A stretch of DNA of 64,000 nucleotides from Peribacillus deserti (lineage in GTDB: Bacteria > Bacillota > Bacilli > Bacillales > DSM-1321), in NCBI RefSeq assembly GCF_016909175.1, contig NZ_JAFBFI010000004.1, forward strand, positions 124,001 through 188,000, given 5' to 3'. Below are positions 53,904 to 63,955 of this stretch, in pieces. Numbering within the stretch: position 1 is the stretch's first letter; each line of letters opens with the position of its first letter. The translations under genes were made by a program, and so were the position numbers. The notes under the pieces were generated by a model. That model saw only the letters and a program-made list of their open reading frames with translations, had not been told where the DNA came from and ran no database searches.

Positions 53904-54838
53904 TAGCTCTGTTCAAGTTCCTTTTTGACTGCGTCAATCAGGTCTTTTCCACCTTTAGCTGATAAGAGGGCTGCTGCTTCAATGCCGAGTGATGCAGGAT
54001 CGCTCCCTTTAAGAGTTTCTTTTAAGATAACAGTACCATCTGGTTTAGCCACAAGAGCAGTTAAAGAAATTTCGCCTGAGGAGTCTAGAGCGGCATAGCC
54101 TGCAATAGGCACCTGGCATCCGCCCTCCATTTTATCAAGAAAAGCCCGTTCAGCCTTTACTGTTTTTTCAGTAACGGCGCAAGTCAGCTTCGCTAAACCA
54201 TCTAGCAGCTCTTTATCATCTTCCCTGCATTCAATGGAGAGAGCCCCTTGACCAACAGCAGGAAGACAAAGATCCGGTTCAAGATATTCAGTCACGACTT
54301 CGGACTTCCAGCCCATTCTTGCTAGACCTGCCGCAGCAAGGATGATAGCATCGTAATCTTCATCCTTCAGTTTTTGGAGGCGGGTATCTATATTGCCTCT
54401 AATCCACTTAATTTCAAGATCTGGTCTGCTGGCAAGAAGCTGGGCGCTCCTGCGGAGACTGCTCGTACCAATCACTGCGCCTGAAGGCAGATCACTAAGT
54501 TTCAAATTTCCTTTAGAAATTAAAGCATCCCTATGGTCTTCACGCGGGGGGACACATCCGATTGTTAATCCATCAGGAAGAACGGCGGGCATATCCTTCA
54601 TACTATGTACAGCCATATCTATTTCCTTATCAAGCATAGCCTGCTCAATCTCTTTTACAAAGAGGCCTTTTCCGCCTACTTTTGATAAGGTAACATCAAG
54701 GATTTGGTCTCCCTTGGTAACAATTTCCTTTATTTCAAATTCAAAAGGAAGTCCCAAGCCTTTCAGCTGATTGATAACCCATTTTGTTTGAGTGAGAGCC
54801 AGCTTGCTCCTTCTAGATCCTACAATAATTTTTCTCAT
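53903..54838 (-). CDS. hemC: Porphobilinogen deaminase (hydroxymethylbilane synthase)
   Basis: Polymerises four porphobilinogens. The 311 residues start [18 protein letters not shown], contain [25 protein letters not shown] and the dipyrromethane-cofactor cysteine in GGCQVPIAG (about 240). AGGAGG lies before ATG 54838. Confidence 0.97.
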   Translation of the reverse strand: MRKIIVGSRRSKLALTQTKWVINQLKGLGLPFEFEIKEIVTKGDQILDVTLSKVGGKGLFVKEIEQAMLDKEIDMAVHSMKDMPAVLPDGLTIGCVPPREDHRDALISKGNLKLSDLPSGAVIGTSSLRRSAQLLASRPDLEIKWIRGNIDTRLQKLKDEDYDAIILAAAGLARMGWKSEVVTEYLEPDLCLPAVGQGALSIECREDDKELLDGLAKLTCAVTEKTVKAERAFLDKMEGGCQVPIAGYAALDSSGEISLTALVAKPDGTVILKETLKGSDPASLGIEAAALLSAKGGKDLIDAVKKELEQS

Positions 54839-54850
54839 AAAAGCCTCCTG

Positions 54851-55684
54851 TTAGGAATACCAAAAATGAAATCCTGATAAACTGCCGAATAATAAAAAGT
54901 TAACAAGAACAATCAGAAAGGAACCCAGATTCCACAGGGCCAGTGTTTTTCCATACACCTGTCTTCTAACCTTGTAATATAAGTAAATGCTGTAAGCAAT
55001 TAATACTATAAAAGACCCGATTATTTTAGGGTCTGCCCATGGTATGGCCGGGAGTTTTATATGAGCCCACTGCAGTCCCAGGATTAATGAAAGGAGCAGC
55101 AATGGCACCCCAATAACATTTAAAATATAGGAGGTTTTTTCAAGCTTTGATAAATCACCTAAACGGGTCAGCCGTTTTCCCCATTTTTTCCTTTTTAATA
55201 AATCATACTGAATTAAATATAACAAAGAAAAAACAAAGGAAAGGGTAAAAGCTCCATATGACAAAATTGCCATCGTTATGTGAATAAGCAGCAGCTCCGA
55301 AACTAACCTCTCGGCAAGAGCGTGTGATTCTACCTGCACCGGGGCAAAAGTATGGACCGCCATCACAATGAACCCTAAAACATTCGTAAAGAATACTGTG
55401 AAATCTACTCTCAATAGCCTATTAATTCCTAAAGAGAGAGTAATTAATACCCATGCGTAGAAATATAATCCCTCAAAAATAGTCAAAACGGGAAATCTGC
55501 CGGTTCTTACAACATAAAGACATAAAAAAATTGTTTGAAGGAGCCAAACAATTGCAAGTAACCAGAAGGCAATCCGGTTCGCCTTCCGGTCATTATTAAG
55601 AAAGTCTATGAAGTATAAGAGCACGCTTAAAGCATATATAACAACTGTAGCCTCATGAAGCCTGGTCATGGATAATTCAAGCAT
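54851..55684 (-). CDS. hemX: HemX, CcsA-like membrane protein
   Basis: A 277-residue protein with about eight membrane helices, related to cytochrome c assembly proteins (conserved WxWxD-like segment replaced by LQWAHIKLPAIPWADPK). In B. subtilis HemX lowers the amount of HemA. It is 13 nt downstream of hemA and upstream of hemC. AGTGAGGG lies before ATG 55684. Confidence 0.9.
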   Translation of the reverse strand: MLELSMTRLHEATVVIYALSVLLYFIDFLNNDRKANRIAFWLLAIVWLLQTIFLCLYVVRTGRFPVLTIFEGLYFYAWVLITLSLGINRLLRVDFTVFFTNVLGFIVMAVHTFAPVQVESHALAERLVSELLLIHITMAILSYGAFTLSFVFSLLYLIQYDLLKRKKWGKRLTRLGDLSKLEKTSYILNVIGVPLLLLSLILGLQWAHIKLPAIPWADPKIIGSFIVLIAYSIYLYYKVRRQVYGKTLALWNLGSFLIVLVNFLLFGSLSGFHFWYS

Positions 55685-55697
55685 GAAATTCCCTCAC

Positions 55698-57038
55698 TTA
55701 CCCTTGAACCGTTACCGGTTTAAGCTCTATTGAATTTCCTCTGCTTGTTCCGCTGTCCGCCTGTTTTTTTACTTCTTCACTAATGTTAAAGATTTTCACA
55801 AAGCTGTCTAGAGCCTCGGAGGAATTCTGATTTCCTGCCAATTCCTTCGCATATGAAATAGGATCCTTTAACATCTGGTTAATGATGCTCTTTGTATGCT
55901 TGCTAAGAAGCTTCACTTCCCTATCAGACAGTTCAGGAAGCTTCCTTTGAATGCTTTCCATGGTTTCAGCCTGGATGGCCAATGCTTTTTCCCTCAGAGC
56001 CGAAATAACCGGCACCACTCCGAGCATGTTAATCCATTGATTAAAGCCGGAAATTTCTTCTTCAACCATAAGCATTATAGTTTCCGCTGCTGCTTTTCTC
56101 TCTTGAAGGTTAGCCTGGACAATTCCTTCTAAATCGTCTATATCGTATAAGAATACATTTTCTAAGACTGCAATGGCTGGCTCAAGATCCCGTGGAACAG
56201 CAATATCCACCATAAAGATAGGACGTCCCTTGCGCATTTTGACCACTTGTTCCATCAATTCCGCCGTAATGACAAAATCCTTCGCACCTGTAGAGCTTAT
56301 TAGAATATCCGCTTCCACTAAGGCACATTGAAGCTCCTGCAGCCTTTTAGCCTCTCCCTTGAATCGTTCGGCAAGAGAGACCGCTTTTTCAAAGGTACGG
56401 TTGATAACCGTAATCTGTGTGGCTCCGCTTCCATGGAGGTTTTGGATAGCTAATTCACCCATTTTTCCAGCTCCAAGAATTAATACATGTTTCCCTTTTA
56501 GAGATCCAAATATCTTCTTAGCAAGCTCAACTGCTGCATAGCTTACAGAAACAGCATTCGTGTTAATCTCTGTTTCAGCATGTGCTTTTTTAGCCAGTGT
56601 AAGGGCTTGTTTAAATAAACGGTTAAAAATAGACCCTACCGTATTTTCAGCCTGTGCGAGCAAAAAGCTTGAGCGTACTTGTCCAAGAATTTGGGTTTCC
56701 CCAAGCACCATGGAATTCAGCCCGCATGCAACCTTGAATAAATGCTCAATGGCCCCCTCTTGCTCATAAATAAACAAAAAAGGTGAAAATTCTTCTTTTT
56801 CTATATTAAACCATTCAGCTAAGAATTCTTTTATATAGTAACGGCCCGTATGAACCTGGTCGACTACAGCATATATTTCAGTTCTGTTGCATGTAGAAAC
56901 AATCACATTTTCTAATATGCTTTTTTTATTTTTAAGTGCTTTCATTGCCTGATCAAGCTCTGATTCATTGAATGAAAGTCTTTCTCTTATCTCGACAGGG
57001 GCAGTTCTAAAGTTAAGGCCGACTGCTAATATATGCAT
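55698..57038 (-). CDS. hemA: Glutamyl-tRNA reductase
   Basis: First committed step of C5 haem synthesis: reduces Glu-tRNA to glutamate-1-semialdehyde. The 446 residues begin [23 protein letters not shown], have the catalytic cysteine in STCNRTEIY (about 49), NADPH-binding [12 protein letters not shown] and the C-terminal dimerisation helix. ATG 57038 matches the family start; a GTG/ATG a few codons upstream overlaps the GGGGGTG ribosome site. First gene of hemAXCDBL. Confidence 0.96.
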   Translation of the reverse strand: MHILAVGLNFRTAPVEIRERLSFNESELDQAMKALKNKKSILENVIVSTCNRTEIYAVVDQVHTGRYYIKEFLAEWFNIEKEEFSPFLFIYEQEGAIEHLFKVACGLNSMVLGETQILGQVRSSFLLAQAENTVGSIFNRLFKQALTLAKKAHAETEINTNAVSVSYAAVELAKKIFGSLKGKHVLILGAGKMGELAIQNLHGSGATQITVINRTFEKAVSLAERFKGEAKRLQELQCALVEADILISSTGAKDFVITAELMEQVVKMRKGRPIFMVDIAVPRDLEPAIAVLENVFLYDIDDLEGIVQANLQERKAAAETIMLMVEEEISGFNQWINMLGVVPVISALREKALAIQAETMESIQRKLPELSDREVKLLSKHTKSIINQMLKDPISYAKELAGNQNSSEALDSFVKIFNISEEVKKQADSGTSRGNSIELKPVTVQG

Positions 57039-57069
57039 AATCCTGCGCACCCCCAAAAAGTTTACAATT

Positions 57070-57084
57070 TATAGTATTACTATA
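57070..57084. promoter_or_regulatory. 15-bp palindrome in the hemA leader region
   Basis: TATAGTA-T-TACTATA is a perfect 7-1-7 palindrome between a TATAAT -10 element (57100-57105, minus strand) and the hemA start. In B. subtilis hemA is under PerR control through a 7-1-7 site. The bases here fit that consensus only in part, so it is a candidate Fur-family operator. Confidence 0.4.
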
Positions 57085-57238
57085 CACTATTAAACATTAT
57101 AGCATGTATTAAAAGCTTTATCGCGATATAATTATGAACAGATGATGAAATCTTAAGCTGTCATTTCCGCATAATCTTTTTAGTTTTCTACCATCATGAA
57201 CCATCCATCTACCACATAAAAACATAAGGGAGGAAACC

Positions 57239-57727
57239 ATGAAATCACAGCGATTATTTCCCGGAATTATCTTAATGGGATTTGGACTATATTTCTTTCT
57301 TGAACAATCTAAAATGGAACCTTTCCAGGGCTTTTTCACATGGCCTACATTATTAATGATCGTAGGCATAGCTTTTCTTGTACAGGCTTACGGAGGAAGA
57401 GATTACGAAGCCATAGTGCCGGGGGTGACCCTGACAGGGTTTGGGATTCATTTTCATATTGTGGCAAAGCTCAAAATCTGGCCGGATCATATCGGCATCT
57501 TTATCCTCATTATCGGACTTGGCTTCATACTTCGTGCCAGGGAGACGAAGTCCGGAACATTTCAAGGAATATTACTGCTGATCATCGCTGTTATGCTGCT
57601 TTTTTATGACCGCATTACGGCTTGGATGGGCCTGTTGGAATCAAGTGCAGCCGCAGCCTGGAAATTCTGGCCCTTCATCCTGATAGGAGCTGGACTTTTT
57701 TTCATGCTTCAGAAGAAAAGGAAATAG
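57239..57727 (+). CDS. ysxD: YsxD-like membrane protein
   Basis: A 162-residue protein with about six hydrophobic segments in pairs (FPGIILMGFGLYFF; GIFILIIGLGFIL; FWPFILIGAGLFFML), like the LiaI/LiaF-type transmembrane module (DUF5668-like). AAGGGAGG lies before ATG 57239. Its place between hemA and engB corresponds to ysxD of B. subtilis; the symbol is based on position and size. Function unknown. Confidence 0.75.
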   Translation: MKSQRLFPGIILMGFGLYFFLEQSKMEPFQGFFTWPTLLMIVGIAFLVQAYGGRDYEAIVPGVTLTGFGIHFHIVAKLKIWPDHIGIFILIIGLGFILRARETKSGTFQGILLLIIAVMLLFYDRITAWMGLLESSAAAAWKFWPFILIGAGLFFMLQKKRK

Positions 57728-57939
57728 TTGAAATACTTAACATACCTTTAATTCCCAAATATTAGCGGATTATGTCTATTTCTCTAAATATTAAGCAGAA
57801 TGTATTCGCCAGGGTTTTATAGAAACTCCTTGCTGCGAAATGCAATAATGATAGAGACTCAATCCAAGAACAATGTACAGAAATTGTCGCTGCTCAGGCG
57901 GTCTGCGTTCTATTACAGAAGAATAGAGGGCGCAGTGAA

Positions 57940-58124
57940 GCATAAAACCTTTTTAACAAAAAGCATACACAAAAAGTTCAGCATACATTCTAAAACTCAA
58001 GCATACACATACAACACTTAAGCAAAAACTCTAATAGGTTAAGCATAAACGTAACTTAAGCATAAATCTCTAGAAGATAAGCATAAACGTAACTTAAGCA
58101 TAAATCTCTAGAAGATAAGCATTA
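57940..58124. repeat. AAGCATAAA array with exact 38-bp tandem duplication
   Basis: Ten GCATA or GCAAA cores (G at 57940, 57963, 57981, 58001, 58022, 58043, 58060, 58081, 58098 and 58119) lie 17-23 bp apart, most often 21. Two exact 38-bp copies stand at 58041-58078 and 58079-58116. The core TTAAGCATAAA resembles the AGCCACATAAAA core of the 3.5-kb array without its middle CAC. The 580-bp gap between ysxD and engB (57728-58307) has this array, the engB terminator and nothing else that I can call. Confidence 0.88.
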
Positions 58125-58254
58125 CATTTTATAATCTATACATAGCCGCTTAATCCGAGATTTTATTTTTCACTTTAGCATTCTAAAAGCTATTTAAAGT
58201 ACAAGACTTATATTAGTGTAGTAATTTTCAACCAAAAAAGTAACAAAAACACCT

Positions 58255-58301
58255 TAAAAAAGGGCGGCTTCAATGTCTAAACAGACATTCAGCCGCCCTT
58301 T
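58255..58301 (-). terminator. Terminator after engB
   Basis: On the minus strand AAAGGGCGGCT...AGCCGCCCTTTTTT with an inner stem (AATGTCT / AGACATT) forms a long strong hairpin with T-run. Confidence 0.93.
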
Positions 58302-58307
58302 CCTCTT

Positions 58308-58889
58308 TTACATCATACTTTCCAATACAGCCCAAGCCTCTTCTTTTCCAAGACCGGTCTCTGATGAAAATAAAACGATGTTATCGTCTGGATCAAAATC
58401 CAGCGTTTGTTTGGTAACTTTTAGATGCTTCTGCCATTTTCCTTTCGGAATTTTATCGGCCTTTGTAGCAATAACTACACAGGGAATTTCGTAATGCTTT
58501 AGGAAATTGTACATCATAACATCATCATTGGTTGGAGGATGACGTAAATCGACAATTAAAAGGACTGCTCTTAGCTGCTCTCTCGTCGTAATGTACGTTT
58601 CAATCATTTTTCCCCAGGCTTCCCTTTCTGACTTGGAAACCTTCGCATAGCCATAACCCGGAACATCCACAAAATGAATAGCTTCATTTAATAGATAAAA
58701 ATTCAGTGTCTGGGTTTTCCCAGGCTTTGAAGAAATTCTCGCAAGGGCCTTCCGATTAATCATTTTATTAATGAAAGAAGATTTGCCAACATTAGACCTT
58801 CCTGCGAGTGCAAACTCTGGAAGGTCGCCCTCCGGGTATTGAGCAGGCCGTACTGCGCTGATGACGATTTCTGAGGAGGTAATATTCAT
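58308..58889 (-). CDS. engB: Ribosome-biogenesis GTPase YsxC/EngB
   Basis: GTPase needed for 50S subunit assembly. The 193 residues have P-loop [15 protein letters not shown] (about 28-42), switch TLNFYLL, G3 [11 protein letters not shown] and G4 ATKADK. ATG 58889 follows the lonA stop directly (TAAATG), so translation is coupled. lonA-engB is the B. subtilis order. Confidence 0.96.
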   Translation of the reverse strand: MNITSSEIVISAVRPAQYPEGDLPEFALAGRSNVGKSSFINKMINRKALARISSKPGKTQTLNFYLLNEAIHFVDVPGYGYAKVSKSEREAWGKMIETYITTREQLRAVLLIVDLRHPPTNDDVMMYNFLKHYEIPCVVIATKADKIPKGKWQKHLKVTKQTLDFDPDDNIVLFSSETGLGKEEAWAVLESMM

Positions 58890-61211
58890 TTACTTTTCAC
58901 CTGCCAGTGCATGTTTCAAAACCTGATCCACATGGGAAACGAGTACAAATTCCAGCTGACTGCGGACACTTTCAGGTATATCGTCGATGTCTTTTTCATT
59001 ATCAGCTGGTAGAATAATCTTGGTTAAACCAGCACGGTGTGCACTTAAGGTTTTTTCCTTAACACCGCCAATTGGAAGAACCCGGCCTCTTAAGGTGATT
59101 TCTCCTGTCATTCCCACTTCACGTTTTATCGGCCGGCCAGTCAGCGCAGAAACGAGAGCTGTCGCAATAGTGATACCTGCTGACGGCCCGTCTTTTGGAA
59201 CGGCACCTTCTGGCACATGTATATGGATGTCATTTTTTTCATGGAAGTTTTCATCAATGGACAATTCTTTTGCCTTGGATCGTACATAGCTGAACGCTGC
59301 CTGCGCTGATTCCTTCATCACATCACCAAGCTTACCGGTAAGCACAAGCTTTCCTTTTCCAGGAGCCAGGCTGACCTCGATCTGAAGGGTGTCTCCTCCA
59401 ACCGTTGTGTAGGCAAGACCGGTAGCGACACCTACCTGATCCTCAAGCTCTGCCTGCCCATAGCGGAATTTTCTTTTTCCAAGGAAGTCCTCTAAATTTT
59501 TATCACTTAAAATGACTTTCTTCTTTTCGCCCGACACGATTATTTTTGCCGTCTTTCTGCAGATCGTGGCAAGCTGGCGTTCAAGGCTTCTAACTCCTGC
59601 TTCTCTCGTGTAATACCGGATTATGCTCATTAAAGCATCATCTTTAACCTGAAGCTGAGATTTCTTCAGACCATGTTCTTCAAGCTCTTTAATCAGCAGG
59701 TGTTCTTTAGCGATATTTATTTTTTCTAGTTCTGTATAGCCGGCTATTGAAATAATCTCCATACGGTCTCTAAGAGGGCCAGGGATGGTTGCAAGATTAT
59801 TAGCTGTAGCTATAAACATGACTTTTGAAAGATCGTAGGTTTCTTCAATATAATGATCACTAAAACTATGATTCTGCTCAGGATCTAACACTTCCAGCAT
59901 GGCCGCTGACGGGTCTCCCCTGAAATCATTGGACATCTTATCGATTTCATCCAGCAGAAACACAGGATTAACGGTGCCTGCCTTTTTCATTCCCTGAATG
60001 ATTCGTCCGGGCATGGCACCTACATAAGTTCTTCTATGGCCTCGGATTTCTGACTCATCTCGCACCCCGCCAAGGGAAACTCGGACAAAGTTGCGGTTTA
60101 ATGAGGATGCAATCGATTTTGCAAGACTCGTTTTCCCCACTCCCGGAGGGCCCGCAAGGCATAAAATTGGTCCTCTTAAGGAGTTAGTGAGCTGCTGAAC
60201 GGCCAGATATTCCAATACTCTTTCTTTAACCGTTTCAAGTCCATAATGGTCGCGGTGAAGGATTTTTTCCGCTTTGGCGATATCTAAGTCATCCTTCGTA
60301 GTATTTGTCCAGGGCAGAGACACAAGCCACTCGATATAATTCCGGATTACAGCGCTCTCTGCGGAGCTTGCAGGAATCTTTTCATAGCGGTCTAATTCCT
60401 TGTGGGCTGTTTCCTTAACATGATCAGGCATCCCGGCGTTTGCAATTTTCTCTTGAAGAGCTGCTATCTCACCCGTTTTGCCTTCTTTATCTCCCAATTC
60501 CTTCTGGATGGCTTTCATCTGCTCACGCAGATAATATTCCTTTTGTGTTCTTTCCATGGAACGCTTTACACGCTGGCCGATCTTTTTCTCTAAGTTCAAT
60601 ACTTCTTTCTCGTTATTGATCGTTTCGAGAACTTTAGCAAGCCTCTCTTTAACATCAATCGTTTCGAGTATTTCTTGCTTCTCCTTCAGCTTTAACGGAA
60701 GATTGGACGCAATTATATCAGCCATTCTTCCCGGCTCTTCAATATCCGCTGCCGATGAATAGGTTTCAGAAGATATTTTCTTGGACATTTTTATGTATTG
60801 CTCAAAATATTCAAGAAGTGATCTCATTAAAGCCTGATGTTCAACATCTTTCTCTATGCTGTCCTCAAATGTCTCAAGCTTGGCAGAAAAATGGGTTTCT
60901 TCATCATAAAAAGTTAGAATACGAGCCCTTTTTAATCCTTCTACAAGTACACGGATCGTCCCATTTGGAAGCTTCAGCATCTGCTTAACCTTCGTCAGAG
61001 TTCCCATTTCGTAGATATCCTGTTCCGCAGGCTCATCTATTGATACATCCTTTTGAGTTGTCAAAAAGATTAAATGGTCATCCACCATTGCTTTTTCCAA
61101 TGCATGAACGGATTTATCCCGCCCTACGTCTAAATGCAATACCATTGTAGGGTATACTAGCAATCCTCTAAGCGGAAGGAGGGGGACGAGAAGTTCATTA
61201 TTATTCGCCAT
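58890..61211 (-). CDS. lonA: ATP-dependent Lon protease LonA
   Basis: Cytosolic AAA+ serine protease, 773 residues. N-terminal LON domain (LLVPLLPLRGLLVYP...), AAA+ module with Walker A GPPGVGKT and Walker B FLLDEIDK, and the C-terminal protease domain with the Ser-Lys dyad (DGPSAGI, Ser about 677; GVKEKTLSA, Lys about 720). ATG 61211 has AGGAGGTG upstream; a longer form starting at 61238 would include the ribosome site. Confidence 0.97.
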   Translation of the reverse strand: MANNNELLVPLLPLRGLLVYPTMVLHLDVGRDKSVHALEKAMVDDHLIFLTTQKDVSIDEPAEQDIYEMGTLTKVKQMLKLPNGTIRVLVEGLKRARILTFYDEETHFSAKLETFEDSIEKDVEHQALMRSLLEYFEQYIKMSKKISSETYSSAADIEEPGRMADIIASNLPLKLKEKQEILETIDVKERLAKVLETINNEKEVLNLEKKIGQRVKRSMERTQKEYYLREQMKAIQKELGDKEGKTGEIAALQEKIANAGMPDHVKETAHKELDRYEKIPASSAESAVIRNYIEWLVSLPWTNTTKDDLDIAKAEKILHRDHYGLETVKERVLEYLAVQQLTNSLRGPILCLAGPPGVGKTSLAKSIASSLNRNFVRVSLGGVRDESEIRGHRRTYVGAMPGRIIQGMKKAGTVNPVFLLDEIDKMSNDFRGDPSAAMLEVLDPEQNHSFSDHYIEETYDLSKVMFIATANNLATIPGPLRDRMEIISIAGYTELEKINIAKEHLLIKELEEHGLKKSQLQVKDDALMSIIRYYTREAGVRSLERQLATICRKTAKIIVSGEKKKVILSDKNLEDFLGKRKFRYGQAELEDQVGVATGLAYTTVGGDTLQIEVSLAPGKGKLVLTGKLGDVMKESAQAAFSYVRSKAKELSIDENFHEKNDIHIHVPEGAVPKDGPSAGITIATALVSALTGRPIKREVGMTGEITLRGRVLPIGGVKEKTLSAHRAGLTKIILPADNEKDIDDIPESVRSQLEFVLVSHVDQVLKHALAGEK

Positions 61212-61480
61212 TATTACTGACACCTCCTGTAAAATCACAGATTTATTTTCTTGGTAAACTTACCTTTTAACTCAGCTTTTAACAATTCTATCTTATTTAA
61301 ATAAATGTGTCTATGCGCGAGATAGGTGCTTATATTATCTCCAAAACGGCCAAGAAAAGCACGCAATAAGTAATAGGTATTTTTCCTTCGTCCAATCAGG
61401 CTTATACGTCACTGCCGCTATTTCTATATTATATACTTTCCCTGATTTATACCCCTTAAGCTGCTTCTTCCAGACAAATT

Positions 61481-61535
61481 AAAAAACCGGCCGTTACGGT
61501 AAACCAACGCTCACGGTTCGCGTTAAATTTACCGG
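61481..61535 (-). terminator. Nested long hairpin after lonB
   Basis: On the minus strand CCGGTAAA...AACGC...GCGTT...TTTACC...CCGG pairs in nested steps and is followed by TTTTTT. It probably ends lonB; its size is unusual. The rest of 61212-61480 holds the lonA promoter region (no clear CtsR site seen) and no gene. Confidence 0.6.
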
Positions 61536-61548
61536 CAGCCGAATTTTT

Positions 61549-63213
61549 TTATACACTTTCTTTTTTATTCAAGTTAGGGCGGGGCAGTATGTCCTCAGGT
61601 ATTATCTCTTTTAGAAGCGAGTGATCAAATACCTGTGATAAGTGCTTGACTGGAATAACTTCGATTCCTTTTACTTCTTTTAATATGCCCTGCATGTTCT
61701 CTTCGGGAATGATCACTTTCTCTGCTCCAGCTTTCTTCGCCGCCTTTATCTTAGGCAGCACACCGCCTATAGCTTTGACATTGCCATGGATGCTTATTTC
61801 TCCCGTCATTGCCACTTTATGATCCACAGCAATTTTATAGACCGATGAATAAATGGCTGTTGCCATCGCAATTCCAGCTGACGGGCCATCAATCGGAATA
61901 CCGCCAGGGAAATTAACATGAATATCATATTGATCCGCAGGCACACCCATTGACCGCAGTACGGTAATTACATTCTCGATAGATCCTTTTGCCATACTTT
62001 TTCTCCGGATGGATTTACCAGAGCCGCCTATGCTTTCTTCTTCTACAATTCCTGTTATATTAATGGAACCCTTGTCAGATGCAGGAAGGACGGTCACTTC
62101 GATTTCTAGGAGGGCACCGCTATTTGGTCCATACACCGCTAAACCGTTAACAATGCCTACTTTAGATTTACTTGAAATTTTCTTTTCGATTCGTGGGGAC
62201 AGCTGGCTAGAATGAATGACCCATTCCATATCCTCATCCTTTATGTAATTTCGGTCCTCTGTTATCGCAAGGCCTGCAGCAATCTGGATTAGATTGACTG
62301 CTTCCCGGCCATTTCGTGCGTAATTAGCCAGAGTGGATAGTCCGTATTCACTAATTTTCAGGTTCACTTTTTCGGCTGCATTTTTACCAACAGCTGAAAT
62401 TTCCTCTTCATCCAATTCCCTGAAAAAAACCTCCATGCATCTCGACCTGATTGCAGGCGGTATTTCGCTTGGCGTCCGGGTTGTAGCTCCGATTAAACGG
62501 AAATCCGCCGGCAGACCATTTTTGAATATATCATGAATATGAGCCGGGATTTGCGTATTTTCCTCTTGATAGTAAGCACTTTCTAAATGCACTTTTCGAT
62601 CCTCCAGAACCTTTAACAGCTTGTTCATTTGAATGGAGTGCAGCTCACCAATTTCATCAATGAATAATACGCCGCCATGGGCATTTGTTACAGCACCCTG
62701 CTTCGGCTGTGGAATTCCAGCCTGTCCCATTGCACCGGCTCCTTGATAAATGGGGTCATGAACCGACCCAATCAAAGGATCAGCAATTCCCCGTTCATCA
62801 AAACGAGCCGTGGTTGCATCTAATTCGACAAATACAGAATGTAACTTAAATGGGGACTTAGGATTTCTTTTAGCATCTTCCAGCACAAGTCTTGCCGCAG
62901 CTGTCTTCCCGACTCCGGGAGGGCCATAAATAATCACATGCTGCGGATTTGGTCCGCAAAGAGCTGCCTTTAAAGATTTAATTCCATCCTCCTGGCCGAC
63001 TATATCACTAAAACTTTTGGGCCTGACTTTCTCGGCCAAAGGCTCAGTAAGCTTAATGGATCTCATCTTCCTGAGCTGATCCATTTCCTTCCTTGATTCC
63101 CGGTCTATAGACACCTTTTGAGTGCGCTGCCCTTTTAGAAGATTTAAAAAATACATGCCAATAATGACCCCAAAAACTAATTGGATTACCAATGCAATTC
63201 CTGTCCAACTCAT
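61549..63213 (-). CDS. lonB: Lon-like protease LonB
   Basis: Membrane-anchored Lon paralogue, 554 residues, in B. subtilis made in the forespore. An N-terminal transmembrane helix (MSWTGIALVIQLVFGVIIGMYFL), an AAA+ core with Walker A GPPGVGKT and Walker B LFIDEIGE, and a Lon protease domain (IDGPSAGIAMAT, Ser; GGVLPKIKAA, Lys). ATG 63213 follows GGGAGGG; the frame is open for 39 more codons upstream but those lack family similarity. Confidence 0.95.
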   Translation of the reverse strand: MSWTGIALVIQLVFGVIIGMYFLNLLKGQRTQKVSIDRESRKEMDQLRKMRSIKLTEPLAEKVRPKSFSDIVGQEDGIKSLKAALCGPNPQHVIIYGPPGVGKTAAARLVLEDAKRNPKSPFKLHSVFVELDATTARFDERGIADPLIGSVHDPIYQGAGAMGQAGIPQPKQGAVTNAHGGVLFIDEIGELHSIQMNKLLKVLEDRKVHLESAYYQEENTQIPAHIHDIFKNGLPADFRLIGATTRTPSEIPPAIRSRCMEVFFRELDEEEISAVGKNAAEKVNLKISEYGLSTLANYARNGREAVNLIQIAAGLAITEDRNYIKDEDMEWVIHSSQLSPRIEKKISSKSKVGIVNGLAVYGPNSGALLEIEVTVLPASDKGSINITGIVEEESIGGSGKSIRRKSMAKGSIENVITVLRSMGVPADQYDIHVNFPGGIPIDGPSAGIAMATAIYSSVYKIAVDHKVAMTGEISIHGNVKAIGGVLPKIKAAKKAGAEKVIIPEENMQGILKEVKGIEVIPVKHLSQVFDHSLLKEIIPEDILPRPNLNKKESV

Positions 63214-63343
63214 CCTTTTCCCTCCCGCAAATACACCTTGCTGATTTGTATTGCTAGTATCTCCCTCATTGAAAAGGAATAAACCAATTATTTGAGGTTC
63301 ATCGGCAAATAGAAAGACAGCTCCTGTCACACTTAAAGCATGG

Positions 63344-63371
63344 AAAAAACACCTGCTCGTTTGGCAGGTGT
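63344..63371 (-). terminator. Terminator upstream of lonB
   Basis: On the minus strand ACACCTGC / GCAGGTGT with a 7-nt loop is followed by TTTTTT. It would stop transcripts coming from the YwqI-like gene. In the rest of 63214-63688 I see no gene, and in particular no LXG toxin frame. Confidence 0.85.
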
Positions 63372-63688
63372 CAAATATTTTTATAAATGTCCTTTTTGAA
63401 ACTTGCCAATTTTAAAAAGCGGTGTTTGTAAAGCGGTTTGTTACAGACACTACTAATCTACTATGCTTCCCGAATGAATAATCTCTATATATTTAGAAGG
63501 GAATTATTTTATATTACCGGAAAGCTGGCATAAGTAAAAAGTACGCATTTACATGATAAACGATCGTACTTTGATTTAGCTTCATACCTTTTCTGCAGCC
63601 ATTTGTTAAGAGGGACATCCCGACAAGAGTAAAAGAAAGTAAATTAGAATAGACACACTTTTCCCATGTACTTTGCAGCGCCATCCTA

Positions 63689-63955
63689 TTACTTATTTAC
63701 AATCGCCTCATCCTGTTTCTTCAATAATTCGACATTTGCCCGCGTATCCTCTATATTCTTTTGAACTACCTGGATATACTCAGTCATAGACTTATGGATT
63801 CTTGCTTCACGCTCTAAGTAGGTGGCTGTAAATTCCAGCTGGTTTTGTCCCAGCGAACCTGCTGAAGGGCCTGGAAGGTTAAGAGCACCCAAAGCATGTT
63901 TTATATCATCCAGCTGCTGCATGACTGCATCAAAGTTAAGTTTGATTGTTTGCAT
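63689..63955 (-). CDS. YwqI (DUF5344)-like small protein of LXG/type VII secretion loci
   Basis: An 88-residue helical protein. The C-terminal half (QLEFTATYLEREARIHKSMTEYIQVVQKNIEDTRANVELLKKQDEAIV) matches what I know of the YwqI/DUF5344 family, which bind LXG toxins for export by the type VII (ESX/Yuk) system. AGGCGG lies before ATG 63955. It overlaps by 1 nt the end of the upstream frame. In typical loci the LXG toxin follows directly; here a 475-bp non-coding gap and lonB follow. Confidence 0.75.
   Translation of the reverse strand: MQTIKLNFDAVMQQLDDIKHALGALNLPGPSAGSLGQNQLEFTATYLEREARIHKSMTEYIQVVQKNIEDTRANVELLKKQDEAIVNK

Noticed and set aside
57070-57084. Firm call of a PerR box at hemA
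   Set aside because: Only partial agreement with TTATAATNATTATAA and the centre of symmetry differs when best aligned, so it is kept as a general candidate operator.
57800-58021. 73-codon frame running into the AAGCATAAA array
   Set aside because: No ribosome site, odd composition, and it ends inside the repeat array; best explained as chance.
61212-61480. CtsR box in front of lonA
   Set aside because: No GGTCAAA direct repeat is visible; only a GGTAA-GT-TTACC palindrome, too weak to call.
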